A DNA stretch of 64,000 bases from Sclerurus mexicanus (GCA_013396755.1 VWZF01001848.1:1407569-1471568), one strand, 5' to 3'. Shown: positions 1-14,148, counted from the first letter of the stretch. The notes: generated from the sequence alone by a model not told the origin. A program made the numbers and translations.

Positions 1-1534
1 ATGAATTGGAGGCAAGCAAGCCTTAATGTGCCTGAGAAGCTGATGGCTCTGGGATGGTGGTGAGGTAGGAATGAGCGGTGGGAAAGAGGACACCTTTGGG
101 GATGGCTTTGGTGCTGGAAAAAAATAAATGCATGTGGACTTGTGCCTTCAGAGGTATTTGAGTAGTATAGGTTTATATCACTGGTTGCTGCCATCAGGAA
201 CTGTGAGGTAATCTGTTTGACTAATGTGTTATGGGTTTCTTGCTGATACCTCAGGATCCACCATGTTCTAAGAAAATGAAGCAGTATCTAACTTCCTGTA
301 TTTCAGACAGGCCTGTTAGGGTAAATCTCTTTTTACACAGCCAGCATTCACTAAACCACAGTGTCCAGCCCAGTACACAACAGGCATCTGCTAACAGCAC
401 CTGCCAGAGGCTGTCCTGTGTCGTCCGGCAAGTGGGTGGCCTGGGCTCCTGCCTTTCCTTAGTCTGAGGAGATTTAAAGTACAAAATTATCCCTTTAAAT
501 ACAAGGTTATAAACCATACTTGGCAAGCTGGGAGGAGCTACTCCTCTGCTGCATGGGAGGGCACCCACTTTTCCAGGAAAATGAGATTCATAGGGACCAG
601 AAGACAAGAATATAAAGGAAAGCCTAAATCTGTGACTGTGGTTAGGATGCTCATCTAGGAGGAAAGATCACATTTCTGATCTCCCTTCTTCCAAAATCTG
701 CAAAGCTCAAGCCTGTTGCTGAGGAGGCACATGTGCCAGGATGAGTTTCCTATTGTAGCACTCCAGAGTGGATGCTCAGGAGTAAGAGCACTATGAAGAT
801 CTTCTGCTGCAGGTCATGGGGCAGCTGCTGTAGCACTGTGCCCACAGTGGCACCACTAATGAGTTCAGGAAACCAGCCCAGGGCTCATGGCAAGGTCTAT
901 ATTCAGTGCTTTTACTACTGTGCTGTGGTAAACTGTTTTTACCCTTCTGAGGAGTAGAGGGACAGAGTCTCCAGCAACTTACTAAAGCAGAAATTTCCAA
1001 AGAATTTTGTTTGTTTGCCAGCAGCAGCAACATCTCCTGCTTACCGTCGTATACCTTGTGGCAGTGTCTGGGAGGTGTTGGAGCACCACACTGAGGTGGC
1101 TTGTGTACCATGAGTGGTACGTCTACCATAGCTCAGGAACCTCTGTATTACAGGAAACCAATCCAGGTTTGGCATCCTGTGACTCAGACTCCCTTGGAAA
1201 TGAGTTGAGTCCTTCACTGAACCACTGTGAGTCACCACACCAGCCTCAAGCCTCAGGAAAGGCTGCTATGGAGACCGCGGACAAATTTGGAATAATTATG
1301 GAAGCCTGGCAAGAGATTTTGGAGGATACCCTTGCAAATTATCGTATTTCTCTTCAGCCACAACATGTGTTACATTTCTGTTGCCATTTATTGCAGGTTT
1401 AGTCCTTCCTGTTTTTATTTTACTGAAGTAAAACAAATACAGGGGCATGGAGCTCTGGACTGATCTCCCCTTGTCAGAACATTGCAGAATTGATTTTTGG
1501 TCATGTCCATAAGACACATATGCATGGCTGTAAG
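1..1534. other. Intergenic, no feature recognised
   Basis: Ordinary mixed-composition DNA. Open frames here are short (at most about 130 codons), overlap on both strands and carry no recognised domain or splice-bounded coding pattern. Confidence 0.7.
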
Positions 1535-2935
1535 TCATAGAATTATAGAATCATTCAGGTTGGAAAAGACCTATAAGATCATCGAGTCCAATCATTAACC
1601 CAACACTGCCATGTCCACCATGAAAGTATGTAATTGAGTGCCACTTCCACACATCTTCTACATAAGTCCAACGATAGTTATTCAACACTTTCCTGGGCAG
1701 CCTGTTCTAATGCTTGACAACCCTTTCAGTGAAGAAATTTTTCTAATATTCAGACTAAATTTCCCCTGGTGTGACTTGAGGCTGTTTCCTCTCATCCTGT
1801 TGCTTGGGACAAGAGACTGACACCTGCCTGGCTACAGCCTCCTTTCAGGTTGTGGTAGAGAGCAATAAAATCACCCCTGAGCTTTCTTCAGGCTAAGAAA
1901 CTCCAGCTCCCTCAGATGTTCCTCCTGAGACTTGTGGTCCAGACCCTTCACCAGCTCTGTTGCCCACCTCTGGACATGCTCCAGCACCTCAATGTCTGTC
2001 TTGTAGTGAGGGGCCCAGAACTGAACACAGGTTTCAAGGTGCGTTCTCACCAGTGCTGAGTAAGGGGGGACAATCCCTGCCCTGGTGCTGCTGGCCACCT
2101 GGTATTGCTGATACAAGCCAGGATACCATTGGCTTTCTTGGCCACCTGGGCATGCTGCTGGATCATGTTCAGCTGCTGTTCATCAGCACCCCCAGGACCT
2201 TTTCCATCAGACGGCTTTCCAGACACTCTGCCTTAAGACTGGAGCATTACATAGGGTAGTTGTGACCTAAGTGCAGGACCCAGCACTTTGCATTATTGAA
2301 CCTCATACAATTGGCCTTGGCCTATCAATCCAGCCTGTCCAAATCCCTCTGCAAAGCCCTTCTGCCCTCCAGCAGATCAACACTCCTGCCCAGCTTGGGG
2401 TCCTGAGGGTCCTTCGATCCCCTTGTGCAAGTCATCGGTGAAGATGTTAAACAGGACTGGCCCCAATACTGAGCCTTGGGGAACACCATTCATGACCAGC
2501 CACCATCTGCATGTAACTCCATTCACCACCACTCTCTGGGCCCAGTAGTTGAGCTGGGTTTTTATTCAGCAAACTGTGCACCTGTCCAAGTCATGAGCAT
2601 CCAGTTTCTCCAGTAGAATGCTGTGGAAAATGATGCCAAAGGCTTTACTAAACTTTAGGTAGACAGCATCCATAGCCTTTCCCTCATCCACAGAGCAGGT
2701 CTCCTTGTCGTAAAAGGAGGTCAGGTTGGTCAAGCAGGATCTGTCTTTCATAAACCTGTGCTAACTGGGCCTGATCCCCTCATTGTCCTGTATGTGCCAT
2801 GTGAGAGCACTCAAGATAATCTTCTCCATGACTCTCCCTGCCCTCAGGCTGACGGGCATGTAGTTCCCCAGATCCTCCTTTCAGTCCTTCTTGTAGGTCT
2901 TGTATCACATTTGCTAACATCCAGGCTAGTTGATA
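1535..2935 (-). mobile_element. CR1 LINE, 5'-truncated, decayed reverse transcriptase
   Basis: The plus strand begins with the inverted CR1 3' end (TCATAGAATTATAGAATCAT) followed by the usual GGTTGGAAAAGACC block, so the element points to the minus strand. Upstream in the element, minus-strand translations match the CR1 ORF2 reverse transcriptase: DRSCLTNLTSFYDKE and YLKFSKAFGIIFHSILLEKL near 2566-2751, and the C-terminal EHLRELEFLSLKKAQG near 1871. Frames are broken by shifts and stops, including a TAG just before the DRSCL block. The 5' limit is approximate. Dead copy. Confidence 0.92.
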
Positions 2936-5900
2936 GGAGTCTCTGTGTCTATTGCACCATAGCAAAACTGCATTTCAGCACCAGCCTCTATTTGGGGCTT
3001 GACAGAGAATTTGTTTATGTCTTTTCAAATCTCTGTGCTGGATGCCATAACTTTGCCATCCTGAATCTGTGCCAGAGCTTTGAATTTCTGTCTGGCAAAA
3101 GCATGCTTCTTGAGCATGATGAATTCACTTTTAAATCTTGTGTCTGTTGGCTGCAGAAGATAGCATTGTCCACTATAAAAAATTAAAAAAATGTTCTTTG
3201 TTACAGTGCTGTAGCGAGGTCTAAAATTTTACTTAGCCTTTTTACGCTGGAGAAAGGAATGATGTACATTTGGTTCTGCTTTTCAGAATTAATTGCCTGT
3301 GGAAACGCAAAGTTTGATAATCATGTGTGGATATATTTTATTTGCACTTGCTGGTGATATCTGGCCCTCTTCTGGCCTGATCTGGAATAACTGGTCAACG
3401 ATCTGTTTTGCTCAGTGTACATTTTCTGATGAAATATGTCCCCAGGACAGTGGAAATCCAGGCAAACCACATGAAAAATAATGGGCTTTCCTAGGCTTCT
3501 TATGAAGTACTTCCTGTTCTTGTAATTAGCTAACACAGTACAACTTTTAGAGATGAGATCATGGGGAAACCTGAAATACTGAGATGCAATGAATCAAAAT
3601 GCTGCAGAAGATTATGCTATGACTTTCTATCACTGAGGAAGTTTTTCATATAAACTAATGTATATCCTCTATATCAAACGTGCCAGTGGAACAAATTACA
3701 CTGCAGATGTTAACACTTTCTTGTAGAAGTGAGCTAAAGCCACATAAGATGTGCATTGCTAACTTCCACTGCTGGTTCAACAGAGCAGAAATGCAGTGTG
3801 ACTCTGTATCAACCACTTGATCACTGGGGGAAGATGTCTTGCAGAAGTGGATGCCATCTTGGAGGTTACCTAATATAATTCATAGCTTTCTGCAGAAAAG
3901 GAAAAGCAAAAATAGTAAAAGCATGACCCCAGACTCCGTGCCCTGATACGCTGCAAGATCAGAACATATTGTGGCCAAAATAGCCTGATACAAATGGGAG
4001 AGGTGGGTTGGTGTTATGGCAATGAATGCTTATGACTTCAGAGGGTGGTAAAGACTGTTTTCATTAAGTCAAAAAATTTCGCTGCAGATCTCAAGTTCCA
4101 GAGAACAGGACCTTGATATGCTGTTCACATGGAGCAGAGAGGAGTTTTCATTTGATTGGACACTTCTAAGTAGGCATAAAGGGCAATGCAAACAAACTTG
4201 GGAAGATCAGAAAACACATCAAGAAAGAAGGAATCAAATTTCAGACACACCCACTAGCTGTCTCTACACCTTTGTCAGGAGTTAGAATGACTTGTGTACT
4301 CCATAGCTTTGTCATCTGAGAGCATAGGTAGCTGTAGCTCTGGGAAAACAATTGGTGACATCTATTCAGATTCAGCACTTGATTTCACGTAGCTTCTTCA
4401 CCTGTGGCTCCTTGAATATAGAAAGTGTGGAGGTTCCCTCAACAACCATAATTAATCCTTTGCAATGACAGAATAAATCTTTTGAAAGATGAACATTTTT
4501 GTTATCAAAAACATGATGGTGAGACCAAAGTATTTCAAGATAAAGCTCGACTTACAAGCCAAAGTCATGGGGAACTTAATATCAGAGTCCACAAAAATTA
4601 CAGAGCTGTAGATATTTCAGCAAGAGTGCAAATGTTCCACTACTGAAAGGGCATCAAAAAATGGGCAGTGCTTTGGGAGTTGGAGGGAATAGATCTATCA
4701 GCTGACAAAATCACACGGCTTCTTAAAAGAGGAAAAGCCAATAACCTAAAGGCTGTTTTCACCCAAGAGACTTGGATAAACATGTCAAAAAGACATAATT
4801 GCCACTGTTAGAGAAATTTTGAGGACAGAACATGCATTGATTTTAGCCTTTTCGTTGGAAGATGGTTTTCTCAGATATGTAATATATAAAAGATTTTGAC
4901 AGTGTAAGAGGTGGCACTCTATGTAGATAATGGTGTTGCTAGGGTGTGTGTATGAGAAGAATTTCAAAGCCATCTTGAAAACAGCTAGAACATCAGTGTT
5001 ATGGCTGAATCACAATGCAAAATACGTATATGGGGAGCACAGTGCTAAGAAGCGAAGTAAACCTGAATATGTTTTTAGACCTGCTTGGCTGAGCCACCAC
5101 CCTTAACATAAAAGAAGGCAGCAGAAGAATTTCTGTGTAGAGCAAGTTATGTAAGGGGATGTTTGTTTAACCTGAATTCTCAAACTAGCAACATGAGAGA
5201 AGTACTTGTGCACAGGTAGTTGCAGGACGTAACTCTCGGTAGGGATTTAGAATTTGAAGAAATAGGTCAGTTAGGACCTGGCTGATGACGAGCACAAATC
5301 TGGGCAATCCACAAGACAGCCTCCTTTCCAAGACGGGGGCTGGCACTAGGAGAGTGAAGAGATTCTTCTGACATCTGCCTGGCCAAGTGGTACTGATATC
5401 TCAAGGCCTTTGGGACCTGTGCCAAAGACTTACTGAGCATTTCCAGCCAGGTTAGGTAAGAAGATATTGGCAAAGGCCTGAAGTTCTGTGAAGACACTTT
5501 ATTAGAAATCATTCACCTAGGGAAGGTGATCTGAGGAAAGGCATCTCTAAAAGGCTCTGCTCTTTGCTCATGCAGATGAGGTTCACAGTGCTGTTAAGGA
5601 GCAGAGTAAGGAAAGCAAATCTCAGGTGAATCTCTGTTTCTGAGCGACTAAGAATGGCCAGTCCATCATTGCTACTATTGAATAAAGGTGTTATTCAAAT
5701 GAGTTGTAGAAAACATCTTTATTTATGAAGGAAGTGTACGCACCTAACAAACATGCAGCATTTCTTCCCACTTTTTTGAGTCTAAGTAGTGTAGCTGTCC
5801 TTGTACCAAACCCTGCACCACAAGTTAGCTGAGGGGTCAGCTGCAGCAGAAAGCATCCAAGAACAAAGCGTAGCAATGTCCTCTGGCTCATTTGTATGTC

Positions 5901-6589
5901 CAAATCCATTAAACAGTAATGGGTCTCAAGTAAGAAGCTGGATCAGAGTTTTTTGCAGTAGGTTTGGGTTAGATCCAAAGCATCAAAGTCAAAGACTGAT
6001 TTAGCAGATCAAACCTACACAAAATGGACCTGACTCGTTGTCTATGCATGTTGAAGAAGTAGAAAAGAAATTGTCCCTTTCAACAATTTAACTTAAAAGC
6101 TTATTGTAACATAATTATTCAAAAGGGAAAGAAAAAATTAAGAGAGAGGTGCAATTATGTGAGATAATTTCATGGATTTCTGACAGATCCCCAATGCCTA
6201 TGTGAGAATCTGTACTGGCTTAAGGAGCAGAAGCAAGTTCTGCTCATGCTAAAACTTGAACCTTGGAGTGTTGATTAGTTTTTAAGAAGCATACAAGATA
6301 AAAAGTAAGACAATTAGAATATACTCTTCTTTATGATTGTATTTAATAAATAATGCCCTCTTATGGATTATTTTTCCAGCTGCCTGCTTGTAACAGTTAT
6401 TGTGATGTATTGTAATGTACCTCAGTGATCTGTTCCTCCAGGATGGGTGCTATTGGGAAGTCAGAGGATGCCCAGGAAGGGTCTGCAATGGCTCCTGTTC
6501 TGCCTACTGCTGGTTCAAAGCATGACAACAGCCCAAAGCAGAAGAGAAAGGGATCAGTGAGGCCTCATCCTGTGACTTGCAAGCTGGTT
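2936..6589. other. Intergenic, no gene recognised
   Basis: AT-rich single-copy-looking DNA downstream of CCN2. Only short unsupported open frames occur, and no repeat family was recognised. Confidence 0.65.
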
Positions 6590-7210
6590 CCAGGGGAATT
6601 TTAACCACGCGCTTAGGTTTTATTTTCTGCATCTTTAGGTAACAATGATGCACAAAGTGTATTAGCATATATCTAAGTCATGGATGGTGCTCAGGCACAG
6701 CTGGGTCGCTGTTACTTTGATACGCTTTGAGAAAATAAGATAGATTCCCTATATTCCAGACAAGTCTAAGTTTAGCTCACGCGATCCCTCGTAACAAAAT
6801 AGCACGAATTGTTTCAAGTGAGAAATTCAATACCTACCACCAAAAAGAGAATAATGAGATTCTTTAGCTATTCATTCGTACGAAGGCAAAGTTTGTATCC
6901 GGATCAAAAAGCGGCTGCGGCTGCCACAGCTGCGGAGCAGCCACACGGTGTCAGTGTGATGCAGAGAAAGAGCCCGGTCTCATTCCTGTGGTCCGGTTTT
7001 AAGTCTAGCAGAGCCCTCTGACAACTGGGACCCGATAGGGTCTCTGTAGTACTCAACTAGGCTGTATTTGCAGTTTCAGGAGTTGGTAGTGCGATACTGG
7101 TTCAGGTGGTGTATTAAGTGCTAATTAGGTTAAGTATGAGAATACACTGCTGTACTTCCTATACCATCTAGCGAGCGTGGGTAGAACCCTTCCCAAATTT
7201 TCATTCGTGA
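6590..7210. promoter_or_regulatory. Isolated CpG-rich patch, possible conserved or regulatory element
   Basis: Roughly 22 CpG dinucleotides in about 620 bp by hand count, while neighbouring kilobases hold only a few. It contains CACGCG twice, the palindrome TTCGTACGAA at 6875-6884 and a GCGGCTGCGGCTGCC block at 6911-6925 with an inverted GGCTGC/GCAGCC pair. No coding frame or repeat was recognised. Regulatory function is inference only. Confidence 0.35.
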
Positions 7211-8147
7211 AGTCTAGCCATTATTATTATCCCATACCATCTATTAACAGCATCATCTAACAGAAATTATATGCTTCAAAACTGCTTCATCAATAAAGTA
7301 ATTTTTATCTCAATGAACTAATTAAATAAAATGACAGACTGGCTTTTGCCTACTCCTTGTTTTGGAAAAGCAGACACACAAAATACAGGTGTCAGGGCAC
7401 AATTCTTTGTTTTCTGTCTAAAGGTCAGGATATTTCTGTGCAATCCTACTAGCCTACAAGTTGTTCTGGTGTGGATATACAAAGCAAAAAAGTATTCAAA
7501 ATACTGTTTTAATACAGTCTAATAAATAATCTTTGAGAGATCTTAGACCAAACTGTTAACTATTTGGAAGAAAAATCTACTGTCTCTCACAATCGGCAGT
7601 CACAACACAGCACAAACAGGTTTTATCAGTCAGCATCCCAGTTGTATGTGTGGCTCTGATTTGTGTTGAGAGTGCCATCCTATATGCCTGTATGTGGTTG
7701 CTAGTGGATATACATATTGTTTTTAAATAGTTTTGTGATAAGGTCTATAGCAGGAGCCAAAGAAAACATTACATAAGTAGCCCCTAATTTGCTTTTCAAC
7801 TGTATGAAATGAAAGCACTCTTAAGAACAGAAGAGTATTGCTTTATTTCTGCATGTAGAAAGTCTACTATTTTTTCATACAGAAAGCAAGTTTCTACGCA
7901 CATAGTCCTTGCACTCTTGAGGCTGGCTGTACTTCCAAGACTTGCCATGCTCATTATATTCTTGCAAAAGAATATAGAGAGAATTCAGGAGAGCCAGAAC
8001 TAAAAATCCCAGCTGCATGTAGTTATCCAAAGGATAAGATGAACATACTAACAATTGCAGAGTGGAATATTGTATAAGATGACACATTGATATTATAACT
8101 GCATCCTCATGAGATTAACTACATAATACAGAAAGCTTCAGTGGGGA

Positions 8148-8179
<32 letters not shown>

Positions 8180-11100
8180 AGGTTAGACTTTACAGGATAT
8201 CCTTACACTAGATGTACTCTATGCTAATTAGCTCTAAGTCAGACACTCTGACTGCTGAAAGTGGGATAGCAGTGCCAATTCTTATCTAACAGCATTTTCT
8301 GGTGTTTGTAATCAAATCACTGTAAAATAAAAAGGCACTTCTAGAGTGCTCTTTAGCACTTCTATGGATCATAAGTATGAGCAGCAATGTTGAACCTATA
8401 ACACAGCAAGCAAAGCCAAAAGTTGCCTTCCCTAGAAATGCTGATCTTGGGTGGTTTCCCATAGGCATTAGCCATGCTGGGATCCATTAGAGATCACTGA
8501 CTGGGACATATCCTGATCTATGTAGTTCTTTCCAAAGTGACTACTTATTTGCTATGGAGTTATGGCTTGAAGGATCAATGGAAGGAAAGAAACAGCTCAA
8601 TTCTATGCCATCTTATAGAAATCTTTTGAGTCACAGGTCAAGACAAATGTCAGCTGAGCAGATTCCCCAAGATGGGCAACTACAGCTATGATACTAGTGG
8701 GAAAACCCATTGAGGGACACGTGTCAAACCCAAGATAAGATGAGCTGGCCTTCTTCGTTAACTCCTACCATGTTAGACTTCAGAAGCTTGATCAACTTAT
8801 TGACCTTGAACTTTTTGACCTCACAACAAGCCTATTATTAGAACAATATGTATAAATGGAGAAGGCCAAATATGACTTTTTACTTATTCCCATTGCTCAG
8901 CATGTTTATGTTCTTTTCCACTGAGATCCATGAATCTCAACACAGAGCTTCTTTAGGGTGGCAGAATTTGGAAAGTTGTGAAAATGAGTATTTTCTCAGC
9001 AAGACTGTGTACTTTTAGTCTCTGGTTTGACAGCATGTAGTGGTCCTCAACTTTTCTCATGTTTTTCATCAAATACACATTTCTGTCTTGCTCCTGATCC
9101 ATAGATAAGAAGGTGCAAATTTTACACAGTAATATCTTTCTTTTTTGCTCTTGTTGGATGTGAAGCTGGACCCCAGAGCGACAGTTTAGCTGATCTGTCA
9201 TTTTACTATTCCTCTTCTCCTGCCAGCCTCTCCACCTGAGAATGGAGCTGTATGATAGCAGATGACTGGGCCATACTGTTCTTGGATGAGTGAATGGCTC
9301 AGTGCATGTGATGTAATCAAAGTCTGAGAGTTAGAGTAGAGGAAAATCCTTCAGAGCATAGTATTCTAAATTAGAAAGTTCATGATGAACCTCATAAGAA
9401 GACATTAAATGTCTTCTTCTTTGGTTAAGAGTAAAGATTTGGAAATTTTTTAATTGTATGAGTTTAAAAAATGCAATTAAGAAAGCATACTTAACACCAT
9501 ATCACAGTGTATTAAGACTATATCTAATACATTCCCAGATGTTACAGTCTACAGTTTGAATAATATTTCAGATCCATTCTGAATCCTTGCCCATCACTTT
9601 TATTTACCAGATACACTGGCTTATAACTTCCCTAGTAGGTTGTACTTGGTTGTACCTTTTAGCTGTTTACAGAATACTTTCTTGTGCAATTTGTGTTCCT
9701 GCCAGTGCTTATTGCTGAGCAAATGCCACAGGAACCAGCCTGTGTCCTCTCAGGAGCCCTCCCAGGCACACAGCCCTGTACAGTTCCCCTAAAATCGTAC
9801 AACTTCAGGATTGTGGGTCGTAGGTGGTCTAAACCAGTCTGACTGCAGTTATATCAGTGAGCTAGGCTGACCTAAGCCCTGAAAACTGGCTGAAAAGCTG
9901 GTCCTTAGTACTTAGTTGAGGAGCAGGAAAACATATTTTGTAGCTGCTGAAAGCTGTTAAATACCTGCTTTTAATAGGACTAATTTAAACCAACAAACAT
10001 TTATTTGGATTGTGCATTTCTTTCAGTGGCTCAGTTAATGGGGCTGAGTAATGAATGGAGGCACCACTGGATTGTATTAACATTGCACTACCATGTTAGC
10101 AACCTTTTGGTCCTGCTCAGGAGGCTGTAAAATGCTTTGTTCCTCACAACATAAACACTATTCTACTACTATCAGGGCTGAATTTCTTTCCGTGAAGCAA
10201 ATGTAAACAGTCCTGCATTTGGCACTGCCCAAATAACTGACAGGAGTTCAGGAATGCTGCCACAATATGCAGCCAGATGTTTTGAGGAGTGAGGGGGGGG
10301 ACATTCCAGAATCAGCCCAAAATTCACTACTGTGGGGATGTGGACTTGGATCAGTGCAGAGAAAAGCTAAAAGAGCTAGGGCTAGCACTAATGACTGCAA
10401 GCTGTTGTTCTCTGATGCAGGAGAAACTGCTGGATCGTACAGTGGAGATGGGACCTTAGTCATGCTTCTAAATTCTGTTCAAACACTAAATGTGTTGAAG
10501 GCTTTAGTACAGTTTGGGAACAGGTTCCTTGAAGAAATTCCTGGTATTTCCTGGTTCCAGGCAGGCTGAAAAGCACTGTGAGAATGTAGTGGCTTTTGGT
10601 ATGTCCATTTATGGACATGAATCAAAGGAACTGCAGGGAGGAAAAAAACTGGAAAATGAGAGGAAAAATAAGTTAACTGAACTACTTCCTCTCTCAGATT
10701 CTTCTTGGGGTTTGGGCAAAGTCTTACACTGGTATTTCATCCCAACTTCTCCTTGCTAACTACTTCCATATGTAGGCATAGTATAACATCAGTTAAACCC
10801 ACATTTAAGCACTGTTTTTAAAGAACTTAGGTTTTTGGTGGTAGGATGCAAAGTCAGAATGGTTGAATTATTTTATATTTAGGTAAAAATATTACTGTTC
10901 CTTCTTACATTTAATGTCCTTTTCAGTGTAATGGTACAAGGGTTTTCTTCAAGAGTGATGTCTGAAAAAGCATGAAAAAAAATACAAATAATCTAGTTAA
11001 GAGTATGCTATTTCTAGCTGTGTCCAAAAGCCAGTTTTCTCAGCTGAGTCCTCGTCTTTGTGAGATAAACAATTGGATACTGTTCAAAGGCTTATTTGTT

Positions 11101-13409
11101 CCTGTGTGGTTATGGATCATTAAAAGTGGCTCATTCTTGAAGAGTTTCTTAACTAGTGTCTTTTGGAAGTTTCTTAGCTCTGTGGAATCTGACAAATTTC
11201 CATCTGGACAGTAGAGCCCATTTCATATGAAAGGGCTATAATCTGTGTCTGTTGTTCACATCTGTATTGTGTTAGAAAGCTAAGCTGCAAATCCATGCAA
11301 AAGTGTTATGGTACAAAAATCTGAAATACGATGGCTTAGAGTTATTTCAAAGTATTCGATACTCCGGTCTCCAGCCACCTTGAATTCCTGTTTAATGTTT
11401 AATTGAGTATCTTTTATTAAATGAGCATTGACTTTACAGTGGTCCTTTACCAACAATGTTATTAATATAGCTGGAGATCCATTTTAAGTAGCTAGTCATT
11501 TGAATGAATATACTTTCATATATGAATAAAATATTTTAAAAGTACTGTAGCAAACCTGCACAATAGAATGTTCTGAGGATACAAACAACCAAAAGCAAAC
11601 TTCCAAACCAAGATATTTTAGAAGGAATGTGAACTAGTGTTCCCTTGCATATAAGTGACTTTGGACTTTTGAGCTCAAGGTTTTATTCTTTCATCTATGC
11701 ATCTTAAGCACAAAGAATGAAATCAGGAAACTTCTTTACGGTTGAAAGGCCCACATTGTAACCATCGTTTAAGATGCCATAAATTCCATACATGAGCTCC
11801 TTTTTCCCAGGATACCTTTGAAAGAAAGTCTTACAAATATTACTATGCCTACCTACACCTCTAGGAGACCTTACCAAAAAATATTTAAATTTCTTTCCCT
11901 TCAGAGATAAAACCTTCAGATGTCTAACATCTGTGAAATGGTGTAAAACATATACTTCTGTCAGAAGACTACACAAGTTTCTGGAAAAGAACAGAGCACC
12001 ATTCATGATAATGCAGTGATACCTGAGATTTATGACCCCTGATATGCTCATGGGAGAGCAACAGCTTCCTAAACAGATTTGCTTATGCAGCACACTTCCG
12101 TATTTTGATTCACAGTGGCAACAGCAAACCACTATTAAAATATTCTGACAGGCCTCTTCCATCCTCCACTGGCCTGTGAAACAGTGCAATAATTTGTCAA
12201 ATGGCAAGCAAGGCAGTTCCATCACTGAGTTACCAGAGAGAGGATAAGAAGTGTTCCTGAGCTGTCTTGAAGGGTCCCCTTTGTGAGTGTCTAACTACAG
12301 TGTTGTGTGGCTTACATGCTGGAGATAGAGTCCACACTGCAGAGGACTGGGAGCAGAACATGAGTGAATCTCAAGAGCTCGTCATGAGGCTGATGTTATA
12401 AGGAAAGGCTATTCATTATAATATCTGATACCAACCTGCAAAAGACTGAAGGGCAGAACTGTTCATCAACAGGCTTAAGGGGTATCATAAACACCTGATC
12501 TCTTATGGGCATTAATCCCAACCTGTCAGGAACATTGTGCTTCTTTCTCCTGAGAGCTTCTACAGTGATGGCTATGAATGAAGTCTACATGCATCCTGTC
12601 CTTGCTGAAGCTAGAAATTACAGTTTTCTTGTTATTTGAAGGTGGAGTCACAGTAGCAATCGGGCAACCAGTCCTTGGTGTTCTGTGAGTGTTTGAAGTG
12701 TTTCCAGGGTGAACTGAATGGCTGCATCATATTCATAACCTGAAAAAAAAATGCTGAAAAGTCTCAGGGAGTTTAAGAGCTAGAGGCTACCCAAAACTAT
12801 TTCATATGGAACACAGAAAGCCACTTCCTCATGCCAGGAGAATTCCTTGTATTTTTCAGAGGAAGGGAAAATGCTTCTATGGCCTTGAGCAAAGCCTGGT
12901 GAGGCCATTGGCAAGACTCCCATTGACTTCCTATTAGTTTAGGTCTCTGTTGTCCATCATTAGTCAAAGCTGGTGTTACACTGATTTGCTGCTAATGCTA
13001 GCTGAAATCAATGGGATTGGAAGGTGCTCAGGAATAATGGACATTTTTGTAAGCTAACACTCTTTCAGCACCAGGAAATTCCAGATTGAACTTGTTTGCC
13101 TGAAAAGGATTCTTGTTGGAGAGCATGTGTTTTTTTCTGAAAAAATAACATAATGCTTCTAGTGCAAAGGTTATTTTTGAGTTCCAAGAATCAACTTGTC
13201 TCAATAAAGGGACAAAAAAAGCCTGGTATTAATGTAGGACCTAACACAGGACTGAAGCTTTTACTTAGCTTTAGGGGGGATGAGGCCAAGTGACTCACAA
13301 CTGTCCTTATACTGTTTTTTTCTTATCTAAGAAGAATGTCTGGACCATTATCAAAATGTGTAGCTCTTACAATGCTTCTCATCTCTGGGCCTGCAAGAGT
13401 TTGAATCAG
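7211..13409. other. Intergenic, no gene recognised
   Basis: AT-rich DNA. It holds a TG/ATGT microsatellite near 8147-8179 and a single ACATTCCA (TEAD-type) motif at 10301-10308. A minus-strand open frame at 11704-12222 (172 codons from its ATG) shows no recognisable domain and is probably chance. Confidence 0.6.
8147..8179. repeat. (TG)n-(ATGT)n microsatellite
   Basis: About ten TG units followed by about three ATGT units on the plus strand. Confidence 0.95.
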
Positions 13410-13520
13410 TGGACACTTTACACAGAACTGTCATGTAAAATGATTTCCCCCAGTCATGAAGTAGGAAGATAACCCAGCTAATTGCCATCCAAGTTCAGTG
13501 CTCTATCTACTGTACCATTT
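13410..13520 (-). mobile_element. MIR-like SINE relic, minus strand
   Basis: Read on the minus strand, the head GGTACAGTAGATAGAGCAC resembles the tRNA-derived A-box region of MIR/CORE SINEs. It is followed by CTGGGTT and by TGACTGGGGGAAATCATTT, which aligns with the MIR core (TGACCTTGGGCAAGTCACTT). Divergence is high, as expected for an ancient amniote SINE. Limits are approximate. Confidence 0.55.
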
Positions 13521-14114
13521 TTAGGTGTTAATTGTCTGCATGAAGGTTAAATTGGAAGGTTTTCAGAGGCCCCTTCAAACATGTATTATTCTGTGATTTT
13601 TATGTACAACTCATTAGCTCTTGTCTGAGAATTGCACCAAATTTCAGATTTCAGGATTTGACTTAAGATCCACTTCAGTGCTTTCAATAACTAAAAATAT
13701 TTTCCTTACCTTAGTTGAAAACAAATCTTAACCAGTGGAACACTTCAATGAAATTAAGCACGTTGCATGGTGTATTACAGTAGTAGTTCAACACCACAGT
13801 GACAAGCTGGCTCGCTTCAAAGCCACATGTGATGTGTGACAGACCTGCTGCACTTTCTAATGCCACACTGGGCTGGGCAAAGCAAACCTGTCTCTTCCCT
13901 CCATTCTGAATTCAGAAGAGTAACAAACTACGGTTGGTTCACTAGTAACAGCATAAGTAACTGTAAATCATTAGCTTATTCCTAAGTGTATATATTTCTG
14001 GACGAAGAACCCATGACACATTACTTGATTTTCATCTAGTGCAAAGCCAAGCCCTTTTAGGAATACGTAAAGGAATAGTGAAGACTAAAGGTAAACGAAA
14101 TACCAAGCCATTTA
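13521..14114. other. Short intergenic stretch between SINE relic and CCN2 mRNA end
   Basis: AT-rich, with nothing recognised besides T-rich sequence (minus strand) after the poly(A) signal, which suits a downstream element. Confidence 0.6.
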
Positions 14115-14132
14115 TATAAAAAATATAAATAC

Positions 14133-14138
14133 TTTATT
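14133..14138 (-). terminator. CCN2: CCN2 polyadenylation signal AATAAA
   Basis: Canonical hexamer (TTTATT on the plus strand) about 1.0 kb downstream of the stop codon. It is followed on the minus strand by an AT-rich cleavage zone and then a T-rich stretch (about 14060-14100). It is the best-placed canonical signal downstream of the gene. Confidence 0.75.
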
Positions 14139-14148
14139 TTCAACTAAA

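Noticed and set aside
1007..1402. 131-codon plus-strand open frame
   Set aside because: No domain, no conservation evidence, overlapped by equally long minus-strand frames.
2566..2751. Possible host gene exon
   Set aside because: The translation is CR1 reverse transcriptase (SCLTNLTSFYDKE...SKAF), within the decayed LINE.
11704..12222. 172-codon open frame on the minus strand
   Set aside because: No recognisable domain, no splice or codon-bias support. A rough estimate suggests a frame of this length is not surprising in 64 kb of six-frame AT-rich DNA.
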